Assembly: GCA_023426245.1 (NCBI GenBank) | Contig: JAFABB010000051.1 | Location: forward strand, 62,001-126,000 | Direction: 5' to 3' | Source: Bacillota bacterium | GTDB taxonomy: Bacteria; Bacillota; UBA4882; UBA8346 | Length of the DNA stretch: 64,000 bases | Shown here: positions 18,183 through 26,487 of the stretch, piece after piece | Layout of the letters: each line of letters starts with the position of its first letter | Numbering within the stretch: the stretch's first letter is position 1 | Notes under the pieces: model-generated | Database searches by the model: none | Told to the model about the DNA's origin: nothing | What the model saw: only the letters and a program-made list of their open reading frames with translations | Position numbers and translations under genes: made by a program

Positions 18183-19595
18183 ATGGCGGATGAAAAAAGT
18201 ACTGTTCCTATAACAGATCGTAATGGACGGTGCCGAATTCAGGTTTCTTCAAACAATATGGAGGCAAATTTGTTTATTGATCCTCCAATCGGAGCCGGAA
18301 GTTGGCCAACACTGGATGAGGCGATGGATGCTATCCGTGCCGAAGGCATCACTTTTGGAATTATACCAAGCGCTGTTGAAATGGCTGTAAAACAACATCC
18401 TATGGGTGGACTCATCATTGCCAGAGGAAAAGCTCCTGTGGCGGGTAAAGATGCGGATATTAAGTATTTTTTTGAAACCGGGGTTTTTCGGAAAGCTTGT
18501 ATCGAGGATGACACTGGTAAAGTTGATTTTCGACAAATTCAAACCGTACAGAATGTTACCGCAGGGCAAGTGATTGCGGAAAAGATTTTGGCAACCCAGG
18601 GCGATCCCGGGTCCGATATTCGCGGCAGCGAGTTGCCGCCCACTCCGGGCAAAGATAAGCTTATTAAGCTTGGGAAGAATGTAGAATGGATCGATGACGG
18701 CACGAAAATCATAGCCACGGGTGGCGGAGAACCGACAATTGTTAGTGGTAAAGTGACGGTTTTGCCCATCTATGAGGTCAAGGGCGATGTCAATTTTGAC
18801 AGTGGGAATGTAATTTTCTCCGGTAATTTAGTGATTCGGGGGAACGTTGAAAGCGGCTTTAAGGTTGAGGCCGAAGGGGATGTAACGATTTATGGTAATG
18901 TGGATACTGCTGATGTTAAGTCAGGAGGTAATTTATTGATTCAAGGCGGAGTTTCCGGAATGGATAAATCGGAAATTTCTTGTGGGGGAGATTTTTCAGC
19001 GAAGTATATTGAACATGTTACGGTCAACAGTGAAGGCAATGTAACGATTAAAGAATCGATCATGCATTGTCAAGTAGGCGCCAATTCTAAAATTATCCTT
19101 GAAGGCGGAAAGGGTTTGATTGTCGGCGGCCTTTTACGTGCCGGAGAAGAAATATCGGCCAAGACCATCGGCTCTAGGCTTGGAACCGTTACCGAGTTGG
19201 ATGTGGGAGTAAAACCAAAAACGAAGCAAGAACTTCAGGATTTGGAAAGCCAGTTGAAACAGAATGCCGATAGTTTGGAAAAAGCTGAAAAGGCTATCGC
19301 CATTTTAAGCAAAATTCCTAGCTTACCGGATGACAAAAAAGAAATGTTACAAAATTTGATAAAAACCTCTTATGCTTTAAAAGCTCAAATAGCCGAAATT
19401 GAAACTGCCTGTCAAGTAATAACCAATGAAATTCAAAACCCTGCCCGTGAGAAAGGGCGGATTCGCGTAAAAGAAACCATGTATCCGGGTGTCCGGGTTA
19501 CCATGGGGAAAACGACCATTATGATTCAGGATGAAATTAAATACGCATCTTTGGTATACAGCGAAGGAGAGATTCAAGTACAACCCTATCGATGA
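18183..19595 (+). CDS. FapA-like DUF342 polymerisation-domain protein
   Basis: A 470-residue protein matching the DUF342/FapA family. An N-terminal alpha/beta domain (about 1-180) is followed by a right-handed beta-helix with repeated hydrophobic turns (VKGDVNFDSGNVIFSGNLVI, VEAEGDVTIYGNVDTADV; about 195-330). A coiled-coil insert lies at about 340-415, and a short beta segment ends the protein. These proteins often sit next to sigD in fla/che operons, but their biochemical role is poorly defined. GGAGGTG at 18169-18175 overlaps the end of sigD. Confidence 0.88.
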   Translation: MADEKSTVPITDRNGRCRIQVSSNNMEANLFIDPPIGAGSWPTLDEAMDAIRAEGITFGIIPSAVEMAVKQHPMGGLIIARGKAPVAGKDADIKYFFETGVFRKACIEDDTGKVDFRQIQTVQNVTAGQVIAEKILATQGDPGSDIRGSELPPTPGKDKLIKLGKNVEWIDDGTKIIATGGGEPTIVSGKVTVLPIYEVKGDVNFDSGNVIFSGNLVIRGNVESGFKVEAEGDVTIYGNVDTADVKSGGNLLIQGGVSGMDKSEISCGGDFSAKYIEHVTVNSEGNVTIKESIMHCQVGANSKIILEGGKGLIVGGLLRAGEEISAKTIGSRLGTVTELDVGVKPKTKQELQDLESQLKQNADSLEKAEKAIAILSKIPSLPDDKKEMLQNLIKTSYALKAQIAEIETACQVITNEIQNPAREKGRIRVKETMYPGVRVTMGKTTIMIQDEIKYASLVYSEGEIQVQPYR

Positions 19596-19612
19596 GAATT
19601 TGAGAGGTGGGA

Positions 19613-19945
19613 ATGATGTTTAAACCTCTGGATCTCCAAACTATAATGCCTCGTACGCTTGATATACAACGTATTGAGCAAACCCATAACAGCCGCCCCC
19701 TTGTTTCCCAACAAGAGTTATCCCGGGAGGCTGTTAAACAATCACAGCAACAACGCGAACAAGTATTACAGAACAAAGCATCTTCTGAAGGGAACTCCAT
19801 TCGCGACGATAACGAGACTCCTGAAAGAAACCGGGAGCGTCGTTATCGCCGTTATGGGCAAAAGAAAAAAGGGGATTTCAATCAGGAGCAAATCGAAAGA
19901 GCCATCGATACGAAACGTGGACAACATATTGATATAAAACTTTAG
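19613..19945 (+). CDS. Small charged hypothetical protein of the fla/che operon
   Basis: About 110 residues, not assigned to a known family. It has a hydrophobic-poor, Gln/Arg-rich middle (SREAVKQSQQQREQV) and a basic stretch RNRERRYRRYGQKKKG before the end. No membrane segment or signal peptide is seen. AGAGGTGG at 19603-19610 supports translation from ATG 19613 or 19616. It lies 17 bp after the DUF342 gene and 27 bp before the SwrB-like gene, so it is probably an operon member. Confidence 0.65.
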   Translation: MMFKPLDLQTIMPRTLDIQRIEQTHNSRPLVSQQELSREAVKQSQQQREQVLQNKASSEGNSIRDDNETPERNRERRYRRYGQKKKGDFNQEQIERAIDTKRGQHIDIKL

Positions 19946-19972
19946 GCCGGATAAATACTGGAGGCTAAAAAA

Positions 19973-20524
19973 GTGGCAGCGGGAGAGGTTATTTTCGTCA
20001 TTGCTTTAAATTGCATTATTATTTGGATGCTTTATAAATTCCAGCAAAAATCTTTGGAAAAGCGGATGAAACACCTCAAAAACGAAATCCAAGATTTAGA
20101 AGATTTAGTTGCGGCTATTATTGAAGAATTTGAGGAAATTGCGGAGGTAACTGAGGCGCGCGCCAATGATGCCAAGAAAGCCATTTTGGAATCAACCCCG
20201 GTCATTGAGTCGGATGAACCTGTAACCAAAAGGCAGGTTGATGATCTTTATCGTGAGATGGACGAAATCAACATCCCGGCCCCCCCCACCCAGACACCAA
20301 CTGTTCTCAATGAAATACCCGAACTATCCAATGACTTGGTAAGTGAGGCTGAAACTACCCCTCAGCAATCTTTATCCGGCAAAAGCCGTCCGATTGCTGA
20401 TGGAAGACACCAACGCATTTTAGAATTGTGGGAACAGGGAATGAGTATTGAAGAAATTGCTAAGAAATTGGGTACCGGCAGAGGTGAAGTGCAATTGATT
20501 TTAGGAATTTATCGAAGGAGTTAA
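19973..20524 (+). CDS. SwrB-like single-pass membrane protein with C-terminal helix-turn-helix
   Basis: A 183-residue protein from a GTG start with GGAGG at 19960-19964. It has one N-terminal membrane helix (about 5-23, VIFVIALNCIIIWMLYKF), a coiled coil (about 24-75), a Pro/Thr-rich linker, and a C-terminal helix-turn-helix-like segment (RILELWEQGMSIEEIAKKLG). Bacillus subtilis SwrB has the same membrane-plus-coiled-coil layout, lies just after sigD, and promotes activation of the flagellar export apparatus. The role is inferred from layout and position, not from strong sequence identity. Confidence 0.65.
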   Translation: MAAGEVIFVIALNCIIIWMLYKFQQKSLEKRMKHLKNEIQDLEDLVAAIIEEFEEIAEVTEARANDAKKAILESTPVIESDEPVTKRQVDDLYREMDEINIPAPPTQTPTVLNEIPELSNDLVSEAETTPQQSLSGKSRPIADGRHQRILELWEQGMSIEEIAKKLGTGRGEVQLILGIYRRS

Positions 20525-20532
20525 TATAGGTG

Positions 20533-20580
20533 TTGTGACTATTGGCTAATAGTTATGAATTACGAATTATTGGCTAAATC
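20533..20580. repeat. Dispersed GGCTAATAG-type repeat fragment
   Basis: GACTATTGGCTAATAGTTAT and ATTATTGGCTAAATC lie in the 82 bp between the SwrB-like gene and ftsQ. Related fragments occur at 24720-24890, 27599-27665 and 27937-27960. They are short, degenerate copies of an intergenic repeat rich in TTGGCTA/TAGCCAA. Confidence 0.45.
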
Positions 20581-20606
20581 GAAAATAGCATGACTCATGC
20601 AAATAG

Positions 20607-21362
20607 ATGAAACAGATTAAATCAAAAATTGTTAAGCAAGGATCCCCCAAAAGCCCTAGTTTTGAACGGCTTTTTCTTATATTGTTTGTTTTTTTAGTGG
20701 TACTTATTTTTATAAATTCCGGTCTGTTTACAATCAGAGATTTTGTGGTAGAGGGTAATCAGAGTATTTCAACAGAAGATATTTTACTCAATGCCGATTT
20801 AAGTTACGGGAATATTTTTCAGGTAAACATCAAAGAGGCCAGGCGTAAAATCCTTCAAAATCCCAAGGTAGCATCGGTTAAAATAAAAAAAGTATTTCCC
20901 AATAAGCTAATCTTTACAATCGAAGAGCGGATACCGCTTTGTGTTATTTTTAACCGGGAAAAGGCCGTCACTATCGGTAATGACTTAGTGGTAATGGAAA
21001 TCCGAGATAAAAACGCCCCAACCAATTTGCCAATCATAACCGGAATATCCTTAAAAAAAACCGCAATGGGCCAACCCATTTATTCTTCGGATTTTGCTTT
21101 GGTTTTGAATATTTTCAAAAATGTTGATGAAACTTTGCGGCAAAATATCAGTGAGATCGATGTAATTAGTTACCAGATTTATCTTGATCTACCCAAATGT
21201 TCTCACACTATCAAGGTCGATCTGGGCAATTCGAGTCAAATCGAAAAAAAGATGTATAACCTTCGAGCGATCTTATCTCAGGCCTCACCCGAAAAATTGG
21301 CCAAAATTGATCTTCGGGTTCCAGGAGCACCCACAACGATTAAATTACCAAAAAGTCAATAA
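20607..21362 (+). CDS. ftsQ: Cell division protein FtsQ/DivIB
   Basis: A 251-residue bitopic protein with a short basic cytoplasmic N-terminus, one membrane helix (about 20-41) and an extracellular POTRA domain (FTIRDFVVEGNQSISTEDIL, then VKIKKVFPNKLIFTIEERIP). A beta domain follows. FtsQ/DivIB stabilises the FtsL-FtsB divisome complex. It is separated from ftsZ by a 378 bp gap, and ftsA, often found between them, is absent. Confidence 0.92.
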   Translation: MKQIKSKIVKQGSPKSPSFERLFLILFVFLVVLIFINSGLFTIRDFVVEGNQSISTEDILLNADLSYGNIFQVNIKEARRKILQNPKVASVKIKKVFPNKLIFTIEERIPLCVIFNREKAVTIGNDLVVMEIRDKNAPTNLPIITGISLKKTAMGQPIYSSDFALVLNIFKNVDETLRQNISEIDVISYQIYLDLPKCSHTIKVDLGNSSQIEKKMYNLRAILSQASPEKLAKIDLRVPGAPTTIKLPKSQ

Positions 21363-21387
21363 AATAAGGCCTACTCTACCTCACCCC

Positions 21388-21520
21388 GAGGCTTTCTAAA
21401 AAGCAATGCGAAATCAATAAGAAATACAATATATACCGCGCACACACGCGACTTCATCGAGTATGACGATCCCAATATATTGTATTTCTTGATCGTAAAA
21501 TTTTCTTTTGGGACGGCCTC
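21388..21520. repeat. MITE-like inverted-repeat element, copy 2 of 3
   Basis: The arms read GAGGCTTTCTAAAA...AAGAAATACAATATATACC and, in complement, GAGGCCGTCCCAAAAG...AAGAAATACAATATATTGG. The ~30 bp centre contains GCGCACACACGCG. The element fills much of the ftsQ-ftsZ gap. The rest of that gap (21521-21740) shows no gene. It may hold the ftsZ promoter, but no clear -35/-10 pair was found. Confidence 0.78.
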
Positions 21521-21740
21521 GTCCCTCTCCTAATGATGCCGAATCATGATGCCCTTTCAAGGCGAGGGCTGAGGTTCCCCGGTATTTTCGAAATAGCGAA
21601 CCCAGGTTTAAAAAAATTTTTTGATATCTGGAAGGGTTAATTCATGATGTTGCAGAAATACTTACGAGGATTATAGTCTGATGTCGTTTGGTTTCGATGG
21701 TTAATAGTCATCGGTAACAGAGTACAGGGGGAACTTTTTA

Positions 21741-22784
21741 ATGCTGGAGTTTGGAGTTGCAAACGAGCAATTTGCTTCGATTAAGGTCATTGGTGTTGGA
21801 GGCGGAGGTTCCAATGCTGTCAATCGGATGATTGATGCTAAAATTCAGGGAGTTGAATTTATCGCCATTAATACCGATGGTCAAGCATTAAATCGTTCAA
21901 ATGCCGATATTCGATTGCGAATCGGTGATCAACTAACCAAAGGGTTGGGTGCCGGAGCCAATCCCGATATTGGCCAACAAGCAGCAATCGAAAGCAAGGA
22001 TGAGTTACAGGGAGTTCTTCAGGGTGCCGATATGGTTTTTGTTACAGCCGGAATGGGCGGCGGTACCGGAACCGGAGCGGCTCCAGTTATTGCTCAAATG
22101 GCTAAAGATTCGGGAGCTTTAACAGTAGGAGTTGTGACAAAGCCTTTTTTGTTTGAAGGACGGGTTCGTTTAAATCAGGCGGATAAGGGTATTGTTACTT
22201 TGAAAGAAAGTGTTGACACTTTAATCACGATTCCCAACGAACGGTTATTGCAGATTGTGGAAAAGAATACCTCGATGATTGATGCTTTTAGAATGGCTGA
22301 TGATGTTTTGCGTCAAGCGGTACAAGGAATATCGGATTTGATAACGATTAACGGATTGATTAACGTTGATTTTGCGGATGTCAAAACCATAATGAGTCAA
22401 GCCGGTTCGGCATTGATGGGAATCGGAGTCGCTAAGGGAGAAAACAGAGCCGTCGAAGCGGCTAAAGCAGCTATTCAGAGCCCTTTGCTTGATACTACGA
22501 TTGAAGGTTCAAAAGGGGTTTTGCTCAATATCACGGGAAGCAGTAATTTAAGCCTGTTTGAGATTAATGAAGCCGCTGCAATTGTTACCGAGGCGGCTGA
22601 TGCCGATGCCAATATTATCTTTGGAGCCGTTATCGATGAAACGCTGGGGGAAGAAATCCGTGTCACCGTAATAGCGACCGGATTTGAACAAAAGCGTTCC
22701 CGGAGAATGGGCCTTGATGAGCTTGAATTAAAGCCTTTTATGAGTGATGATTTAGAGATACCGGCATTTTTGAGGAAAAAGTGA
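21741..22784 (+). CDS. ftsZ: Cell division GTPase FtsZ
   Basis: A 347-residue tubulin-like GTPase. The signature GGGTGTG is present in AGMGGGTGTGAAPVIA, with GVGGGGSNAVNRMI at the N-terminus and a conserved C-terminal peptide DLEIPAFLRKK that binds partner proteins. The linker before that peptide is short. FtsZ polymerises into the division ring. CAGGGGG upstream of the ATG gives the ribosome binding site. Confidence 0.98.
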   Translation: MLEFGVANEQFASIKVIGVGGGGSNAVNRMIDAKIQGVEFIAINTDGQALNRSNADIRLRIGDQLTKGLGAGANPDIGQQAAIESKDELQGVLQGADMVFVTAGMGGGTGTGAAPVIAQMAKDSGALTVGVVTKPFLFEGRVRLNQADKGIVTLKESVDTLITIPNERLLQIVEKNTSMIDAFRMADDVLRQAVQGISDLITINGLINVDFADVKTIMSQAGSALMGIGVAKGENRAVEAAKAAIQSPLLDTTIEGSKGVLLNITGSSNLSLFEINEAAAIVTEAADADANIIFGAVIDETLGEEIRVTVIATGFEQKRSRRMGLDELELKPFMSDDLEIPAFLRKK

Positions 22785-22887
22785 ATGGTTAGAATATAAG
22801 AATTCAGGCGCCGGAATCCAGGAGAAATCCATTGCTGCTTTTATGACTCCTGGCTCCTAATTTCTGACTTCGATATTATATCAGTGA

Positions 22888-22918
22888 AGCGTTCGAAGAG
22901 TTTTCTTCGGGCGCTTTT
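22888..22918 (+). terminator. Probable terminator after ftsZ
   Basis: AGCGTTCGAAGA pairs with TCTTCGGGCGCT (one G-T pair) around a 3-5 base loop and is followed by TTTTCCGCTTTTT. The T-run is broken by CCGC, so efficiency is uncertain. It separates ftsZ from the sporulation pair. Confidence 0.65.
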
Positions 22919-23044
22919 CCGCTTTTTATGAGGGTTTCGTTAAAAAGTGGCAAGAAAATGAAGATTCAGGTTATTTATGTTAGGCGATAACAGAGGAACG
23001 CTCTGAACGTATTTGTAAAATAAATTGGGGGATGATGATGAGTC

Positions 23045-23959
23045 TTGCAGACGATGGAAATATATCTCGATGTGCCTTTTTTTAGCAGTATTTTGGGGTG
23101 GATTCAAGATAGTAGTTTATTGTGGATGGTAGCGCAAATTAGCGGTCATAAAGTCAAAATGATACGAATCATCATGGGTGGCGCAGTAGGAGGCATATTT
23201 CAATTTTTTCTTCTCTTAAACCAAGCATCCAATGGTTTATTAGATAATTGGATATTGTCTCCGTTCATCTACATATTGGCTATACCTTTCATTATGCTTA
23301 GTATTACTTTTTTACCGGCTAGATTCTTTAGCCTTTTCCGTGTTAGCGGTTATTTCTTTTGTCTATCTTTTTTATTATCCGGTTTTCAATGGGGATTCGA
23401 TGCTTTAAACGACCGTTTTGTCCATATTGAAATCTCTTTATGGTGGCGGTTTTGTCTGCAACTATGTTTCATCTTGCTTTTGGGTGAACTTGGCTGGGGA
23501 ATTGTCCACCGCAAGATATGGGAATGTTTATGTCATTACCCGATAGAAATCGATTTTGAAGGGAATCATTTGCAATTGAATGCCTTACTCGATACAGGCA
23601 ATCGCCTTTATGATCCCTTAACCAAACTGCCGGTGATTATCATTGAGTTGAGTCATATTAAGGGCTATTTGCCAAAGGAGGTCATTCGTTTAACGGAAAG
23701 TTTTAATCGGGGTGAGATGGCTCAAAATTTAGACTGGGATTTATCGGATAATTGGGCCCAGCGGATTCGTGTATTGCCCTATAATTCTTTAGGGAACGAT
23801 CAGGGAATGCTTCTGGGATTTCGGCCCGACCAAATGAAAATAAGGCAAAGGGATAAAGAAATTATTCTTCAAGATGTGATTGTAGCTATTTATAGCCGAT
23901 CATTATCCCAGGAAGGTACGTTCCAAGCGCTTATCCCGCCGACGGTCTTGACCCATTGA
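23045..23959 (+). CDS. spoIIGA: Sporulation sigma-E processing peptidase SpoIIGA
   Basis: A 304-residue protein with five membrane segments in the first ~155 residues and a C-terminal aspartic-protease-like domain. The catalytic Asp is in LLDTGNRLYDPLTK, closely like the Bacillus motif. SpoIIGA cleaves the pro-peptide of sigma-E in the mother cell during early sporulation. The start is uncertain. TTG 23045 gives 304 residues, while ATG 23054 begins with MEIYLDVPF, the usual family start. GGGGG at 23027-23031 is the only candidate ribosome binding site. The sigE gene overlaps or follows at once. Confidence 0.93.
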   Translation: MQTMEIYLDVPFFSSILGWIQDSSLLWMVAQISGHKVKMIRIIMGGAVGGIFQFFLLLNQASNGLLDNWILSPFIYILAIPFIMLSITFLPARFFSLFRVSGYFFCLSFLLSGFQWGFDALNDRFVHIEISLWWRFCLQLCFILLLGELGWGIVHRKIWECLCHYPIEIDFEGNHLQLNALLDTGNRLYDPLTKLPVIIIELSHIKGYLPKEVIRLTESFNRGEMAQNLDWDLSDNWAQRIRVLPYNSLGNDQGMLLGFRPDQMKIRQRDKEIILQDVIVAIYSRSLSQEGTFQALIPPTVLTH

Positions 23960-23982
23960 AAAATCAAAAAGGAGCGAACGAG

Positions 23983-24714
23983 ATGGTCAGAAAATGGAAA
24001 AGGTGGCGACTTCCATTAAGATTGTTTCTCACAAATATTCTGCTAAAAATGGGTTTGCGCCCGAGATTGATTGCCTATGTTGGAAGTAGCGAAGCTCTGC
24101 CTCCACCTTTATCGAGCGAGGAAGAAGTCTATTTATTGGATAAGCTGACAACCGGCGATCGGGCGGTAAAAGCAGTTCTAATTGAGCGGAATTTACGATT
24201 GGTCGTATATATTGCCCGTAAATTTGAAAATACCGGAGTTGGAATTGAAGATTTGGTTTCCATTGGGACAATTGGGTTGATTAAAGCAGTCAATACATTT
24301 GATCCTACCAAGAAAATAAAATTAGCAACCTATGCTTCAAGGTGTATTGAAAATGAAATTTTAATGTATTTACGGCGGAATAGTAAAACTAGGGCTGAAG
24401 TTTCCTTCGACGAACCGTTAAACATTGATTGGGATGGCAATGAATTGCTGCTATCTGATGTTCTGGGCACGGAGAATGATTCTACTTACAAATTTGTAGA
24501 AGAAGAAATTGAAAAAAATCTTTTGAATTCGGCGATGAGTTATTTGACCAGCCGCGAAAAGGTCATTGTCGAATTGCGGTTTGGCCTCAAAGACGGCGCC
24601 GAACGAACTCAGAAAGAAGTGGCCGATTTTTTGGGGATTTCCCAATCTTATATTTCAAGGCTTGAGAAGCGTATCATCAGGAAATTGAAAAAAGAAATCA
24701 AGCGATTGGATTAG
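23983..24714 (+). CDS. sigE: Sporulation sigma factor SigE (pro-sigma-E)
   Basis: About 243 residues from ATG 23983, set by AAAAAGGAG at 23966-23973. The pro-sequence is followed by LIAYVGSSEALPPPLS, matching the region where SpoIIGA cleaves pro-sigma-E. Region 2 (DLVSIGTIGLIKAVNTFDPTK) and region 4 (TQKEVADFLGISQSYISRLE) are clear. It drives mother-cell gene expression. It forms the spoIIG operon with spoIIGA. Confidence 0.96.
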   Translation: MVRKWKRWRLPLRLFLTNILLKMGLRPRLIAYVGSSEALPPPLSSEEEVYLLDKLTTGDRAVKAVLIERNLRLVVYIARKFENTGVGIEDLVSIGTIGLIKAVNTFDPTKKIKLATYASRCIENEILMYLRRNSKTRAEVSFDEPLNIDWDGNELLLSDVLGTENDSTYKFVEEEIEKNLLNSAMSYLTSREKVIVELRFGLKDGAERTQKEVADFLGISQSYISRLEKRIIRKLKKEIKRLD

Positions 24715-24890
24715 ATTTTGGCCAATTGGATACTTGCTATCTGTTTTTGGCTATTAGCTATTGGTTCAGTTACTTACTTATGGTTTTGGTTTGAATTACT
24801 TATCATGTATGATGAGTGCAAACATTTTTAACCCTAAATGTTTTAAGTGATAGCCGAGGGCTAACAGCTGATAGCCAAAAGCTAATATGT
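24715..24890. repeat. Cluster of TTGGCTA/TAGCCAA repeat fragments
   Basis: TTTTTGGCTATTAGCTATTGG (24745-24765) and GCTAACAGCTGATAGCCAAAAGC (from about 24861) are inverted relatives of the fragment at 20533. No gene is visible between sigE and the DJ-1 gene. Confidence 0.45.
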
Positions 24891-24896
24891 TATAAT
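24888..24896 (+). promoter_or_regulatory. Extended -10 promoter for the DJ-1/PfpI gene
   Basis: TGTTATAAT is a perfect TG-N-TATAAT element 21 bp upstream of the ATG at 24917. CTGATA at 24868-24873 sits at -35 with 17 bp spacing, a weak match. The likely transcript start is near 24903. Confidence 0.5.
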
Positions 24897-24916
24897 AAAA
24901 TATGGGGTGAATAATA

Positions 24917-25438
24917 ATGGCAAAAACAGTGGCTTTGGTGATTGCGGCAAAAACTTTTCGGGATGAAGAATATCAGATCCCAAAGAATATCTTGGAGAGA
25001 ATGGGAATTAAAGTAATAACCGTATCGACAACTTTAGGGTTGGCGGAAGGGAAATTAGGACTCAAAGTACAGCCGGACATTTTACTGCCGGAGCTTGCAG
25101 GGAAAAAGCTGGATGCATTGATTTTTATTGGTGGAGGCGGCAGTTCCCAATATTTTGAGGATAAAACAGCCCATGAACTTGCCTGGAATTTTTACAATCA
25201 AGGTAAAATCGTGGGTGCTATTTGTATAGCTCCGGTTATTTTAGCCAATGCCGGTCTTTTAAAAGATAGGAAAGCAACGGTTTTCCCGGATGGGAGTGAT
25301 AAATTGCAAGCCGGCGGGGCAATTTATACCGGCAGCATGGTTGAGGTTGACGGAAGGATTATAACCGGTTGCGGGCCTGAAGCGGCTGAGAAATTCGGAA
25401 ATGAATTGGTGAAGCTGCTATTGGAGAACCAGGATTAA
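24917..25438 (+). CDS. DJ-1/PfpI family protein
   Basis: A 173-residue class I glutamine-amidotransferase-like protein. The nucleophile elbow is visible as GAICIAPVILANAG, with Cys near residue 100, and an acidic residue in FRDEEYQIP fits the conserved Glu. Related proteins act as glyoxalases/deglycases, proteases or stress chaperones. The substrate cannot be read from sequence. ATGGGGTGA precedes the start. It stands alone between sigE and a repeat-rich gap. Confidence 0.85.
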   Translation: MAKTVALVIAAKTFRDEEYQIPKNILERMGIKVITVSTTLGLAEGKLGLKVQPDILLPELAGKKLDALIFIGGGGSSQYFEDKTAHELAWNFYNQGKIVGAICIAPVILANAGLLKDRKATVFPDGSDKLQAGGAIYTGSMVEVDGRIITGCGPEAAEKFGNELVKLLLENQD

Positions 25439-26487
25439 AATATATATCGCTTCAAAATATTAAATTCATCCTATCTCATAGAAATTGAATTAAATTTTTT
25501 TAGAAAAAGTCGGCCTAAAAAAGTTAACGGAGATAGGATTAACATCCTGCTGGAGGCCGCGGATTAAAATCGATTAAAATCCACGGCTTGTAAAAATCAT
25601 CCGGCTAAGCCGGTAGAAATGCGATTCAGAGAACGTTGCATTATCGGGATATTGGTTTCAACCGATATGGATTTAAGCAGCCGCGAGGTTTGCCGCGTTC
25701 TTTGGACGCGCCCCCGCGGATTGCCAATTTTAGCTCTAAAATTTATTTCAACCGATAGAGCATTCAAAAATTTATTCCATCAGAAAAGTTTGTTCAGCAT
25801 ACCGCCAAAAATAGACTGCTCCCTTTAGTTATTCAAATGCTTCTGGGTGTCAAGAGCAATTTCCCCTCTCTCAAACATTGAGGATAAAACCCAATCTTCC
25901 GTTTCTAAAATCTTATCTCCCGGAGATGAAATCCAATCTTTCGTTTCTGAAATTTTATCTACCGAGATAAAACCCAATCTTCTGTTTCTGAAATTTTATC
26001 TCCCGGAGATGAAATCCAATCTTCCGTTCCTGAAATTTCATCTGCCGGAGATAAAATCCAATCTTCCGTTTCTGAAATCTCATCTCCCGGAGATGAAATC
26101 TAATCCCCGTTCCTAAAAGTTTATCTTCCGGAGATGAAATTATTGGACGGCAGAAAGAATTATTTTTGTGACGAAAGAATTCATCGGATGAAGGAAACTT
26201 AAAACCGCTGCGTCTGAGGCCTAAATAGGGATTGCCATGGAGACTCAGAGGCACAGAGAATCTTTTGGGGTAAAAAAACAAAGATTCAAGAAGTCCTTCC
26301 AACTTTTCCATAAGAAGACCTTATTTATTTTCTAAATATATTTTCTTTTTGCAGGATTAACCAATCAGGGCTCGAAATGATATTGTCGGGCTCAATATAA
26401 GGTTATTTGAAGTTTATCTTTTGATTATGGTCGTATAAACTAAAATTTCCTAAAGAATCCCAAACAAAATCGAGCGGAGGGACGCTT
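25439..26487. other. 1.05 kb region without a convincing gene
   Basis: The region holds a GGATTAA-type repeat (AAGTTAACGGAGATAGGATT at 25521-25540, matched at 61727-61746), the palindrome CCGGCTAAGCCGG (25600-25612) and the ~42 bp tandem array described separately. A fragment GAGACTCAGAGGCACAGAG (26239-26257) resembles the cacagag-type repeat at 61669-61691. Open frames here are side effects of the repeat periodicity. No promoter for the downstream nucleotidyltransferase was identified with confidence. Confidence 0.6.
25880..26140. repeat. ~42 bp tandem repeat array with palindromic junctions
   Basis: Six units of 41-43 bp plus a partial seventh follow each other without spacers. The unit reads GAGATGAAATCCAATCTTCC then GTTTCTGAAATTTTATCTCCCG. 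At each junction TTATCTCC meets GGAGATGAAA, a near-perfect inverted repeat, so a hairpin could form about every 42 bp. Unit period 42 is a multiple of three, which keeps a frame open (25847-26116 on plus, and one on minus). No ribosome binding site or family match supports coding. Confidence 0.88.

Noticed and set aside
25619..26116. Two small open frames downstream of the DJ-1 gene
   Set aside because: They run through repeats and AT-rich sequence and have no ribosome binding site. The second is a product of the 42 bp periodicity.
25880..26140. CRISPR-like array
   Set aside because: Units abut directly with no unique spacers, and no cas genes are in the window.
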